Under the pieces are notes generated by a model. It was not told where the DNA came from and did not search any database. It saw only the letters and a program-made list of their open reading frames with translations. From assembly GCA_030682415.1 (NCBI GenBank), contig JAUXOE010000058.1, positions 1 to 33,327 on the forward strand: a stretch of 33,327 nucleotides of DNA. The letters are read 5' to 3'. This stretch comes from Parvibaculum sp. (GTDB lineage: Bacteria > Pseudomonadota > Alphaproteobacteria > Parvibaculales > Parvibaculaceae). Positions 25,341-33,327 of this stretch are shown here, piece after piece. Both the position numbers and the translations under genes were made by a program. Each line of letters starts with the position of its first letter. Position 1 is the stretch's first letter.

Positions 25341-26456
25341 TCAGTCGTCGGCCGTTCCGTCCGCCCGGTGGATCGTGCCGCCGGGCATCGGTCTTGGCAC
25401 GCCTGTCGTCGTCGGCAGGCTGAGCGGCAACCCGCGCAGCGAACGCACCGCGAGATAAGCAAAGGCCTCGGCCTCCACATCATCGCCGCGCCAGCCAAGA
25501 TCCTCGGCCGGAAGGACGCCGCCCTGCAGGCGCTTGCTCAGCATCGCCATCATCACCGGATTGTGACGGCCACCGCCGCAAATGACGAAGCGCGAGGGAA
25601 CTCCGGGAACATGTGCAAGGCTGCGCGCGATTGCCTCGACAGTGAAGGCCGTCAACGTCGCCGCGCCATCGGGCGGAGAAAGATGTCTCACTGCATCCGG
25701 CGAGAAGGAGAAACGATCAAGCGACTTCGGCGGTGGCGTTTCGAAAAACTCATGCGACATCAAGTGCTCCAGCACATCCATGTCGACATCGCCGCCAGCC
25801 GCCAGCGCGCCGTCGCGATCGATCGGCTCACCAATATGCTCCAGCGCCCAATCGTCGATCAATGCGTTGCCTGGACCGGTGTCGAAGGCCAGGAGCACGC
25901 CATCGGGCGATACATAGGTGACATTGCCGACGCCGCCGATATTGATGATTGCAACTGGCTCCACAATCCCGGTACTGCCAACAAGTGCCTGATGATAGAG
26001 CGGCACCAGCGGCGCGCCATGGCCACCGGCGGCAACGTCGGCGCTGCGGAAATCGTTGACCACGTCGATCCCGGTCAGCCGCGCCAATACATCGCCAAGA
26101 CCGATCTGCACCGTCCGGTGGCGGCCCGGTTGGTGGAGCACCGTCTGGCCGTGAAACCCGATCACCGAGATATCGGCGGGCTTCAGCCCGGCCTCGACCA
26201 GCAGCGCCCGCACCGCCAGCGCATGGGCGAGCGTCAAATGCCGCTCGGCCTCGGCCACCTCCTCGGGCATGGGTTCGTCCGGCTCCCAGCTCATTGCGGC
26301 GTCCAGCGCCAAGCGAAGAAGCAGCCGCTCCTCAGGCTTGTAGGGGACGGCGAGCGACGCGCCCGGGCGCACCGTGCCCTCGCCGTCGGTTTCGATAATG
26401 GCAGCGTCGATACCGTCGAGCGAGGTCCCGCTCATCAGGCCCAAAGCGCGGATCAT
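25341..26456 (-). CDS. anmK: anhydro-N-acetylmuramic acid kinase
   Basis: A 371-residue sugar kinase of peptidoglycan recycling, converting 1,6-anhydro-MurNAc to MurNAc-6-phosphate with ATP. The N-terminal ATP motif GLMSGTSLDGIDAA is at 6-19, GFHGQTVLHQPG follows near 128, and FDTGPGNALID plus FVICGGGRHNP near the C-terminus are typical. Length agrees with the family (about 370). ATG 26456 was chosen because it opens directly on the conserved motif; a GTG at 26477 would add seven residues. It is divergent from tyrS, as often seen in alphaproteobacteria. Other recycling genes are not in the window. Confidence 0.95.
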   Translation of the reverse strand: MIRALGLMSGTSLDGIDAAIIETDGEGTVRPGASLAVPYKPEERLLLRLALDAAMSWEPDEPMPEEVAEAERHLTLAHALAVRALLVEAGLKPADISVIGFHGQTVLHQPGRHRTVQIGLGDVLARLTGIDVVNDFRSADVAAGGHGAPLVPLYHQALVGSTGIVEPVAIINIGGVGNVTYVSPDGVLLAFDTGPGNALIDDWALEHIGEPIDRDGALAAGGDVDMDVLEHLMSHEFFETPPPKSLDRFSFSPDAVRHLSPPDGAATLTAFTVEAIARSLAHVPGVPSRFVICGGGRHNPVMMAMLSKRLQGGVLPAEDLGWRGDDVEAEAFAYLAVRSLRGLPLSLPTTTGVPRPMPGGTIHRADGTADD

Positions 26457-26537
26457 GGGTGTTTGTCCGTTTTTCACTCAGCCAAAGCGTGATACACCAG
26501 CCGCGCCATTTAGACTATCCGGAACCCCGAACTGATC

Positions 26538-27794
26538 ATGACCAGCTTCAAATCCGATTTCCTGCGCGAGCTGTCCGCCCGCGGGTTCATTCACCAGCTT
26601 TCCGACGCCGAGGCGCTCGACGCCTATGCTGCAAAGGAGACGGTGACTGCCTATATCGGCTTCGATTGCACGGGGCCGAGCCTTCACGTCGGTCATCTGA
26701 TGGGCATCATGATGCTGCGCCGGCTACAGCAGGCCGGGCATAAGCCCATCGTGCTAATGGGTGGCGGAACCACAAAGGTCGGTGACCCCTCCGGCAAGGA
26801 TGAATCGCGCCAGCTTCTCACCGACGGACAGATCGCCGCCAACATGGCGTCGATCAAGACTGCGTTTGCGCGTTTCCTCACTTTTGGAGACAGGCCGACG
26901 GACGCCATCATGGTCAATAATGCAGAGTGGCTAGACCAACTTCAGTACATTCCATTTCTGCGCGACTATGGTCGCCATTTCTCGGTGAACCGGATGCTCT
27001 CCTTCGACAGCGTGAAGACGCGCCTCGACCGCGAGCAAAATCTCTCGTTCCTCGAATTCAATTACATGATCCTGCAAGCCTACGACTTCGTCGAATTGGC
27101 CAAGCGTTACGGATGCAAACTGCAGATGGGCGGCTCCGACCAGTGGGGCAATATCATCAATGGCATTGAGCTCGGTCGTCGTGCCGAGGGTCTCGATCTT
27201 CACGCCGTGACCTGCCCGCTCATCACGACCTCTTCCGGCGCGAAGATGGGCAAGACCGCGTCCGGCGCGGTGTGGCTCAATGCCGATATGCTCTCGCCTT
27301 ACGATTACTGGCAGTACTGGCGGAACACGGAAGACGCCGATGTGGGCCGCTTTCTCAAGCTCTTCACCGAACTGCCGCTGGACGAAATCGCGCGGATCGA
27401 GAGGCTGGAGGGCGCGGAGATCAACGAGGCAAAAAAGGTGCTCGCCACGGAAGCGACTGCCATGCTGCATGGGCGCGTTGAAGCGGACAAAGCCGCCGAG
27501 GCCGCGCGCACCGCCTTTGAGGAGGGCGCGATCAGCGCCGATATGCCGACGGTGGAGATCGATGTCGATGCGCTCACGGTCGGACACGGCCTGCTCAATG
27601 CCCTCGTTCAGGCCGGGCTCGTCGCTTCGACCAGCGATGCCCGCCGCCAGATCAAGGGTGGCGCCGTGCGCGTCAACGATGCGCAGGTCGGCGACGAGAA
27701 AATGGTGCTTGTCCGCGAGAACCTGACACCGGAAGGCGTCATCAAACTCTCGCTCGGGAAGAAGAAGCACGTGCTACTGAAGCCCAAGAGCTGA
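26538..27794 (+). CDS. tyrS: tyrosyl-tRNA synthetase
   Basis: A 418-residue class I aminoacyl-tRNA synthetase that charges tRNA-Tyr. The HIGH signature is HVGH at 50-53 (SLHVGHLMG), the KMSKS signature is KMGKT at 236-240, and the tyrosine pocket segment [14 protein letters not shown] and [11 protein letters not shown] are present. The C-terminal S4-like RNA-binding domain ([21 protein letters not shown]) is complete. No clear Shine-Dalgarno is visible before ATG 26538. Transcription ends at a good hairpin 23 nt downstream. Confidence 0.97.
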   Translation: MTSFKSDFLRELSARGFIHQLSDAEALDAYAAKETVTAYIGFDCTGPSLHVGHLMGIMMLRRLQQAGHKPIVLMGGGTTKVGDPSGKDESRQLLTDGQIAANMASIKTAFARFLTFGDRPTDAIMVNNAEWLDQLQYIPFLRDYGRHFSVNRMLSFDSVKTRLDREQNLSFLEFNYMILQAYDFVELAKRYGCKLQMGGSDQWGNIINGIELGRRAEGLDLHAVTCPLITTSSGAKMGKTASGAVWLNADMLSPYDYWQYWRNTEDADVGRFLKLFTELPLDEIARIERLEGAEINEAKKVLATEATAMLHGRVEADKAAEAARTAFEEGAISADMPTVEIDVDALTVGHGLLNALVQAGLVASTSDARRQIKGGAVRVNDAQVGDEKMVLVRENLTPEGVIKLSLGKKKHVLLKPKS

Positions 27795-27816
27795 TCGGCG
27801 GAGACTGGAACGAATG

Positions 27817-27844
27817 AGCCCTCCCCGGTTTCCCGGGGAGGGCT
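27817..27844. terminator. Rho-independent terminator after tyrS
   Basis: AGCCCTCCCCGG (27817-27828) and CCGGGGAGGGCT (27833-27844) form a perfect 12-bp stem with loop TTTC, followed by TTCTTCC. It lies between convergent tyrS and the ferritin-like gene. The T-run is interrupted, so efficiency is uncertain. Confidence 0.75.
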
Positions 27845-27917
27845 TCTTCCTGAACGCTCCCTAAAGCGCGTTCCACGGCTTATTAAGCTGCCGCGTTTGT
27901 GGCTCCTGTTGCTCTGT

Positions 27918-29054
27918 CTATTCGGCGGCCGTCGACGTACCGAGCGCGAAAATTGCCGCGTCGCCGCCGGCGCCGTTAATCGCCTGAAGATATTTGATGC
28001 CTTCCTCGGCAATGTCGTCGCCGACCATGCGGTCGCCCTCGCCGTAGAGTTCGGCCATGTCGACATAGGCTGCGTACATCGGTGCCGTGCGGCTGGTCAC
28101 GATGCCGGCCTTGACCAGTGTCTTGATAAGAACGCGGAAGATATTGGTCGCTTCCTGCAGCTCGCCACGCATGTTCTTGTCGGTCAGCGCTTCGGCCAGC
28201 GCGCCCTGCACCCAGCGCCAGTCGAGGCCGACCTTCTCATAGATCGCCTTCTTCTGTTCGGGACCGGTCGAGTTGCGCATCAGCGTCATAAAGACTTCGA
28301 GCGCCCAGTCCTCAATCAGATCGCGTTCGACCGGCGGCAGGTTCGGCACCGTGCGGTCAGCCCAGATCTTGCCGAACTTGTGATGGAAGGCTTCGTCGGT
28401 CATCGTGAGCTGCATCAGCCGCCGCATCACCGGATCGTTGGTCTTGGCATAGAAGGTCGCGAAGGCGCCCATCGCCAGCCCTTCGACGATCATCTGCATG
28501 CCGACGAGCTTTTTCCACACAAGCGGCGAGGCGACGATCTCGCAGAGCAGCTTTTCGAGCACCAGACCGCAGGCCGTCGGCCTGCCCCAACGCGCCTGAA
28601 TATATTTCGCAAAGCCCGTGACGTGGCGCGCTTCCTCGCGCGTCTGGTTGGCGGCATATTCCTGCGCGCCGGGATCTTTCAGGATGTGGCAGAGGCTTGC
28701 CGACAGCGCCAGCGCGCCTTGTTCGCCATGCAGAATCGACGACATGCCCCACCGGACATTCTCGTTGACCAGATAAATCTTCTGCTTCTCGTCGAGCTTG
28801 TCGGAAACGGCCGTCTTCAATTCCATATTGAAATCGATCGGCATCAGCAATTCGTTGTCGAGGTCCCATGGTTCCGAGAAGTCGATGTATTTTCTGTCGA
28901 GCGGGTCCCAGAAGTGGTCATGGGTCGCCGATATGATCTTGTCGAAAGCGCTCGAACGTTTGCCGTAACGGTCGACATCCATCATGGCCGGAAAATCGTT
29001 CGGTGCGACCGCTTCATAAGCGGCGTCCATCGTCATCTTCTGATTGGTGGACAT
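27918..29054 (-). CDS. ferritin-like diiron protein of unknown function
   Basis: A 378-residue, mostly helical, soluble protein. It has a complete ferritin-like carboxylate-bridged diiron signature: Glu111 (HGEQGAL), Glu141 and His144 (EARH), Glu191 (VEGLAMGAF), Glu221 and His224 (DEAFHH). Two ExxH motifs placed 80 residues apart are typical of ribonucleotide reductase R2-like oxidases, acyl-ACP desaturases and AurF-like N-oxygenases. I do not recognise the subfamily; an oxygenase or desaturase using O2 is the likeliest role. It starts at ATG 29054 behind AGGAAGAGG, upstream of which sits an operator-like dyad. It has its own transcript or follows the AsmA-like gene 90 nt away. Confidence 0.8.
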   Translation of the reverse strand: MSTNQKMTMDAAYEAVAPNDFPAMMDVDRYGKRSSAFDKIISATHDHFWDPLDRKYIDFSEPWDLDNELLMPIDFNMELKTAVSDKLDEKQKIYLVNENVRWGMSSILHGEQGALALSASLCHILKDPGAQEYAANQTREEARHVTGFAKYIQARWGRPTACGLVLEKLLCEIVASPLVWKKLVGMQMIVEGLAMGAFATFYAKTNDPVMRRLMQLTMTDEAFHHKFGKIWADRTVPNLPPVERDLIEDWALEVFMTLMRNSTGPEQKKAIYEKVGLDWRWVQGALAEALTDKNMRGELQEATNIFRVLIKTLVKAGIVTSRTAPMYAAYVDMAELYGEGDRMVGDDIAEEGIKYLQAINGAGGDAAIFALGTSTAAE

Positions 29055-29104
29055 GGGCCTCTTCCTCCCCTTGTCTGACAATAGCGGTGGAGGAAGTCTA
29101 TATA

Positions 29105-29123
29105 TGCGGAGTAAAGCTCCGCA
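29105..29123. promoter_or_regulatory. operator-like dyad upstream of the diiron gene
   Basis: TGCGGAG (29105-29111) and CTCCGCA (29117-29123) are exact inverted repeats around TAAAG. Read toward the diiron gene, TATATA directly follows and could be a -10. It lies 51 nt before the start codon. A further short palindrome, TTGTCTGACAA, is at 29071-29081. The size suits a repressor operator, and no T-run makes it a terminator. Confidence 0.5.
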
Positions 29124-29144
29124 ATCACGAATTGTGCAGAATCG

Positions 29145-32100
29145 TCAATTTTGCGGTGCGGGAGGACCATCCGGCATCAATTCAGGCGGTCCGACATTTT
29201 CCAGTTGCGGCGCGGAGTGCTGAACGGAGGGCAGCTCGGAGGACGTCGTTGAACTGCCAAACTCAAACATCCGGCGCAGAAAGCCCGGCGCAAGCGCCGA
29301 GAGCGGATTGACGATGACCGTCGGGTCGTCGGACGGTCCGCGCACGCGGTAGGTCAAAGCAAATATCCCCTCGCCCTCCCGACCGACAATCAATGGCCCG
29401 AACAACGGCACCTGCCCGAGGAAGGAATTGATGGTGTAGGCGGGAACCAAGGTCCCTTCCATATCGATCCGGTCCGTCGCACGGTCGACATGACCTTTCA
29501 TCGTCAGTCCGATGGCCGGGCCGGAGGTTCGGGCATCCTCGACATCGATGCGGCCTTCGGAAATGCCAAATGCCAACTGCAATCCATTGAACAGGATTCC
29601 CTCTCCGTTCAACGTGTCACGAATGCCTGTCAGAGATCCCACCGTCAGAATGTTCGCCAGCACTGGCGCATCGACAATGCGAAACTCGTCAATAGTCGCG
29701 GTGCCCTTCAATGGCGACCCCGCGATTGCGTCGTCATAGACACCCGTCGCGCTGAGTGTTCCGCCTCTCATGCTGTCGGTGAAATCGAGGGCACGAAAAA
29801 CACTGCCGGCATCGTTCGATGCTAGCGCCAGATGGCGCACACCGGCGTCGTCCGGGCCGATCTTGATCGTCAACGGCGCTTCCTGCGTATCAACCGCAGT
29901 CACGTTCAGTGTCCAGATATGACCGTCCACCTGAACGATCTTCGCGCTTACGGCATTGAATGTCGTGTCGTTGTTGCCGGTTGCCCGTGCAATTTCGGCA
30001 TGTATCGCGGTTCGACGCGCCGGGTCGGCGACTACATCGGGCGACAATAGCGGAGGTTGGCTGCCGTCGTCGTCCTGCGCTTCTTCGTCGTCGTCCTTTC
30101 GGCCAGAGATGATTTCGGCGAGAAGACGGCGGGCATCGAAACGCGCGCCGCGAACGGTCATTGTCACCGACGTATCGTCGGTCGGGCCCGCCATAAACGA
30201 AAAGTCGTTGTCGGGACCGAGCCTGACAATGGGCAGATTCGCTGCCGTCAACCGGCCGTCGGACCCGAGAGAAAAATCGCCACGCGCCTCGATCTGGTCT
30301 CCCGTCAGCTGGAAGCCGGAAACGTCAAAGCCACCGCCACTCAAGAATGTCAGCCGGAGTTCCGCCATTGCCGGAACGCCTGCTGCCTTCCACCAACCGG
30401 CGTAGTCAAGCTTGACGATGGCATCCGTCAGATCGGCCTTGATGGCGGCGCGATTTACTTCCTTGCCGTCGCCGCTGAATGTGGCGTCGATGGCCGCGGA
30501 GCCATTGAGGAAATCGGTCAGTCCAACGCCAACCGCCTTGCGTCCGTCGTCGTCCAGTGTGCCAGACAGTCGATAGGACGAACCGACACCGCTTGCGCGC
30601 GCAAAGTTTTCGCGCCATTCCAGATCGAGCGGCGGCGCGCCATTGATGCCGACCGGGCCGCGTGCAACCAGTCCGCTGCGCGAAACGTCAATGTCGAGCG
30701 TGCCGGAGGTGATGGATACATTCTGCAATATGCCGGGAATGGCGAGATCGTCTGCGCGAGCGGTGCCGGAAAAATCGACATCCTCCATGGTCACGTCCTT
30801 TACCAGCGGCAGAACGAGCTGACCCTTGATGCGGCCGCTTCCCGACACGTCGCGGGGTTCGACCCCGAAATTGCCGATCAGGTTGAGTGGTTCATGGTCG
30901 AGCAATGAGAGAATGTCGGCTGTTGCGCCAACAACCCCGAATTCGATATGGCCTGGTGCGCCCTTGCGGTGGAGTTCATCCGCATGGAAATGCCCCTCGC
31001 TGACAGCCAGCGAACCACCCCCGGGGACCTCGATATCGGCTGCCGATACCCAGGCGTCGAACCGATCACCGGTCACCTGGCCGTTTGCCTCGACATTCTC
31101 CATCGGCGGCATTTCGCCGATGTATCTCAGCGTCGCACCCTTGACCGCGAATTCGACATGAAGATTTTCGTCGGGAATCGGGATCCGGTTGTCGGCGTCG
31201 TCGATCATGCCGGCCGGCATGTCGATCTCGAACGACCCACCGGTGACGTCGCCGCCAGAGAGGTTCTTTCCAACCCATTCGCGGGCGCCCTTGGCGAGCG
31301 GCAAAGGCCAGATCGCCTTGAAGGCATCGAGCGGCATCGCATCGAGGCGCCCGGAAACGCGGACCGCCGGCGATCGCTCGCCATCGCGCACGGTTCCGTT
31401 CACCGAAATGCCGCCGCCCGCCGTTTCGATCGTCAGTTCCTCAATTTCCGCGCTTAGTGAATCGAAATCGAAGTCGCCCTTGAGGCGCGCCGTCTCGAGA
31501 TCGACGGGGCCCTCGAAGAAGCCGGGCACCTCGGTGTGGATATTGTTGGCGACCAAATCGACCGTTGCACCGGCAATGTTGAGGCCGTCGCCAATGCGGT
31601 AGTCGAGCCGCCCGACCAGCGACGCAGAGTGCGGTCCGGCCTCGAATGTCAGGCCGATGAGATCGATGCGCCGTGCGACACCGTCGAATTCGACTTCGGC
31701 ATGTGCCTTTTCGATCGGTATCGAGGCATCCCACGGATTCGGCAGATCGATCTCGCCCGCGCCGGCATCGAGCGTCAGGCGTGCCGACAGCATATCGCCA
31801 TTTGCCCTTATCCGCAGATTCCCGCGCGCGCCGACAGGGGCATTGAACACCGCATAATCGGCGAAGGCGGGCGACATGCGTGCAAAGGCGGCCGGAACCA
31901 CATTGGTTGCACGTGCCTCAATTTGGGCGGAATCGGCGCCGGACGGCAGCAGCCCGTTCATTTCGACAGTTGCGAATGTGTCGTCAATCGCGATGTCAGC
32001 CTGCAATGTGGCGGCAAGTCCGCCCACGCCTCGAAAAACCACCAGATTGGCGGAAGGTGCGTCGAAGGCTACGCCATTGACCTCATCGACAAGCCGCAGT

Positions 32101-32684
32101 GTTCCATCGCGTATGCCGACATGCGTCAGGTAGTCCAGCGGCGTCCCGGTTTCCTCCCCCGCCGAAAGGGCTTCGATCAGCCGCCCGACAAATGCGGCGG
32201 CCTCCGGATCGGCCGGCCGCGCCGGCGTTCCGGCGCCAGCCATGGCCAGTGTGATGCCGGAATCGGGGCGCCGGAGAACGGTGGCACTAACGCCATAGAA
32301 ATCGATCGCGGTCGGCGCCAGCACACCACGCAAGAGCGCCGGCATACTTATTTGAAAGGCGAGTTCGGGAACGAATGCAACAACGTTGTCGTCAGCGCCG
32401 GTCAGTCTGACCTCGACCAGGCGCAACGACAGTCGACGATCAGCTGCAGACCAGCGCAGGACGGTGTCGCCGACATTGAGCTTTCCGCCCTGCAGCGATG
32501 GCGCGGCGGCGGTTTCGATCATGCCACCGAGAAAGGCCACGGAGACCGGGCCGGAAGACAAGCGCCATGCAAGAACCGCCAGCAGGACAGCCGTCGCCGC
32601 CACGGCAACGCCCACCACTTCCAACACGATTTTACTGGTCCGGCGGATCAAGAAGCGACATCTCTCCCAATGCTGCCTGCCCAT
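29145..32684 (-). CDS. AsmA-like / DUF3971-type envelope protein (YhdP-like)
   Basis: A 1179-residue protein with a single N-terminal transmembrane anchor (about 19-41, VLEVVGVAVAATAVLLAVLAW) and a long periplasmic region of beta-rich repeats. Phrases such as FEAGPHSASLVGRLDYRIG, WPLPLAKGAREWVGKNL and the C-terminal PTVIVNPLSALAPGFLRRMFEF are typical of the DUF3971/AsmA_2 family to which YhdP belongs. Such AsmA-like proteins are thought to bridge the periplasm for phospholipid transport to the outer membrane; that role is inferred from relatives. ATG 32684 was chosen, although no Shine-Dalgarno is evident. The Pro-rich C-terminus ends at 29145, 90 nt before the diiron gene. Nothing suggests truncation. 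Confidence 0.88.
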   Translation of the reverse strand: MGRQHWERCRFLIRRTSKIVLEVVGVAVAATAVLLAVLAWRLSSGPVSVAFLGGMIETAAAPSLQGGKLNVGDTVLRWSAADRRLSLRLVEVRLTGADDNVVAFVPELAFQISMPALLRGVLAPTAIDFYGVSATVLRRPDSGITLAMAGAGTPARPADPEAAAFVGRLIEALSAGEETGTPLDYLTHVGIRDGTLRLVDEVNGVAFDAPSANLVVFRGVGGLAATLQADIAIDDTFATVEMNGLLPSGADSAQIEARATNVVPAAFARMSPAFADYAVFNAPVGARGNLRIRANGDMLSARLTLDAGAGEIDLPNPWDASIPIEKAHAEVEFDGVARRIDLIGLTFEAGPHSASLVGRLDYRIGDGLNIAGATVDLVANNIHTEVPGFFEGPVDLETARLKGDFDFDSLSAEIEELTIETAGGGISVNGTVRDGERSPAVRVSGRLDAMPLDAFKAIWPLPLAKGAREWVGKNLSGGDVTGGSFEIDMPAGMIDDADNRIPIPDENLHVEFAVKGATLRYIGEMPPMENVEANGQVTGDRFDAWVSAADIEVPGGGSLAVSEGHFHADELHRKGAPGHIEFGVVGATADILSLLDHEPLNLIGNFGVEPRDVSGSGRIKGQLVLPLVKDVTMEDVDFSGTARADDLAIPGILQNVSITSGTLDIDVSRSGLVARGPVGINGAPPLDLEWRENFARASGVGSSYRLSGTLDDDGRKAVGVGLTDFLNGSAAIDATFSGDGKEVNRAAIKADLTDAIVKLDYAGWWKAAGVPAMAELRLTFLSGGGFDVSGFQLTGDQIEARGDFSLGSDGRLTAANLPIVRLGPDNDFSFMAGPTDDTSVTMTVRGARFDARRLLAEIISGRKDDDEEAQDDDGSQPPLLSPDVVADPARRTAIHAEIARATGNNDTTFNAVSAKIVQVDGHIWTLNVTAVDTQEAPLTIKIGPDDAGVRHLALASNDAGSVFRALDFTDSMRGGTLSATGVYDDAIAGSPLKGTATIDEFRIVDAPVLANILTVGSLTGIRDTLNGEGILFNGLQLAFGISEGRIDVEDARTSGPAIGLTMKGHVDRATDRIDMEGTLVPAYTINSFLGQVPLFGPLIVGREGEGIFALTYRVRGPSDDPTVIVNPLSALAPGFLRRMFEFGSSTTSSELPSVQHSAPQLENVGPPELMPDGPPAPQN

Positions 32685-32893
32685 GCAAACAGCAGAAATA
32701 AGGCAAAAACGAGTCGATCACTTATCTAGCCGCAGTCCACCGTCAAGTCTGCAAAATTGGCGGCTTGCGGCACGGTTCTGCGCAAACAGGCTTAACGCGG
32801 CTGGCCTCGCGGGCCGCGGCAATCCATATTGTGCCCTGCCCGGCCAAGGGCGGGCATAACATTCCCCTGCAAGAGACAATGAGGCTGATATCC

Positions 32894-33327
32894 ATGGCGA
32901 AGGCACCTGCGCGCAAAACAACCAAGGTCGCCCCGAAAACCGCAGCAAAGGCGGCTGCACCTGCCGACAGCGGCCTTCCGGCGGCCGGTGCCAAGGCGCC
33001 CGCCTTCAAGCTGCCGGCCGATGACGGGAGCGCGGTAACGCTGAAGAGCCTCGCCGGCAAGACGGTCGTCCTCTATTTCTATCCCAAGGACGACACGCCG
33101 GGATGCACCACCGAGGCAATTGCCTTCAGCGCGCTGAAGAAGAAGTTCGATGCCGCCGGCGCCGTCGTGCTCGGCGTTTCGAAGGACACAGTCGAGAAAC
33201 ACTGCAAGTTCCGCGACAAGCACGGCCTGACCGTCCGATTGCTCTCGGACGAGGATGGCAAGATGCTGGAGGCCTATGGCGTCTGGGGCGAAAAGAGCCT
33301 TTATGGCCGCAAGTTCATGGGGATTAC
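32894..33327 (+). CDS. bcp: peroxiredoxin, Bcp/PrxQ family (partial, 3' end outside window)
   Basis: The first 144 residues of a thiol peroxidase that reduces H2O2 and organic hydroperoxides. After about 27 Ala/Lys/Pro-rich residues, the thioredoxin-like fold shows VLYFYPKDDTPGCTTEA with peroxidatic Cys71. In E. coli Bcp the resolving Cys follows five residues later; here that position is Ile76. A second cysteine, Cys104 in VEKHCKF, lies on the next conserved helix and might resolve the sulfenate, as a helix-3 Cys does in some PrxQ enzymes. ATG 32894 has GAGG about 9 nt upstream. It is divergent from the AsmA-like gene. Confidence 0.92.
   Translation, partial: MAKAPARKTTKVAPKTAAKAAAPADSGLPAAGAKAPAFKLPADDGSAVTLKSLAGKTVVLYFYPKDDTPGCTTEAIAFSALKKKFDAAGAVVLGVSKDTVEKHCKFRDKHGLTVRLLSDEDGKMLEAYGVWGEKSLYGRKFMGI

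Noticed and set aside
31536-32729. 397-codon plus-strand open frame opposite the AsmA-like gene
   Set aside because: No domain, runs past the start of the real gene, composition of a shadow frame.

Overview
The window is a gene-dense stretch of chromosome from a GC-rich alphaproteobacterium. The evidence is the glnB-glnA pair behind a sigma-54 promoter, a suf operon led by an iscR-type regulator with two cysteine desulfurases, a TopoIV ParE, a coniferyl-type aldehyde dehydrogenase and acyl-CoA enzymes in a housekeeping context. A Parvibaculum-like or related Hyphomicrobiales genome would fit, but the genus is a guess. I see no phage, insertion sequence, CRISPR array, tRNA or rRNA.

Layout. 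1-1777 (minus): a class I/II aminotransferase translationally coupled to an alpha/beta-hydrolase that runs off the left edge. 2016-3974 (plus): nitrogen control, with a sigma-54 promoter, glnB (PII) and glnA, closed by a strong terminator. 3975-4526: the only large gene-free block. It holds a 30-bp tandem repeat with palindromic cores, then a promoter-like element and about 300 nt of highly foldable sequence that looks like an unassigned structured RNA. 4527-6613 (minus): an old-yellow-enzyme-type flavin oxidoreductase and a metallo-beta-lactamase-fold hydrolase. 6769-8817 (plus): parE. 8824-9933 (minus): a membrane-bound histidine kinase. 10314-11900 (plus): a DEAD-box RNA helicase with a charged tail. 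11984-13447 (minus): coniferyl-aldehyde-type dehydrogenase. 13752-14807 (plus): a diguanylate cyclase. 14969-16599 (plus): two tandem PaaG-like crotonase paralogues.

24365-16688 (minus) is the suf iron-sulfur assembly operon: iscR-like regulator, NifS/IscS-like desulfurase, sufB, sufC, sufD, sufS, sufT (DUF59), sufA-like carrier, then a TfoX N-terminal-domain gene. Spacing is tight throughout, with ATGA or TGATG overlaps, so it is probably one transcript. SufB, SufC and SufD form the scaffold, SufS (and perhaps the second desulfurase) supplies sulfur, and the A-type carrier and SufT pass clusters on. The regulator has the three-Cys IscR signature and could sense cluster status. The region upstream of it contains IscR-type half-site sequences.

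The right end holds an alpha/beta-hydrolase (plus), anmK (minus, peptidoglycan recycling), tyrS (plus), an uncharacterised ferritin-like diiron protein (minus), a 1179-residue AsmA/DUF3971-type envelope protein (minus) and the start of a Bcp/PrxQ peroxiredoxin that lacks the usual nearby resolving cysteine.

Most genes are ordinary core genes. The items most worth a second look are the structured, non-coding 4.16-4.51 kb block, the terminator embedded in the end of the opposing tfoX gene, the diiron protein with an operator-like dyad, the IscR-type half-sites and the peroxiredoxin cysteine arrangement.
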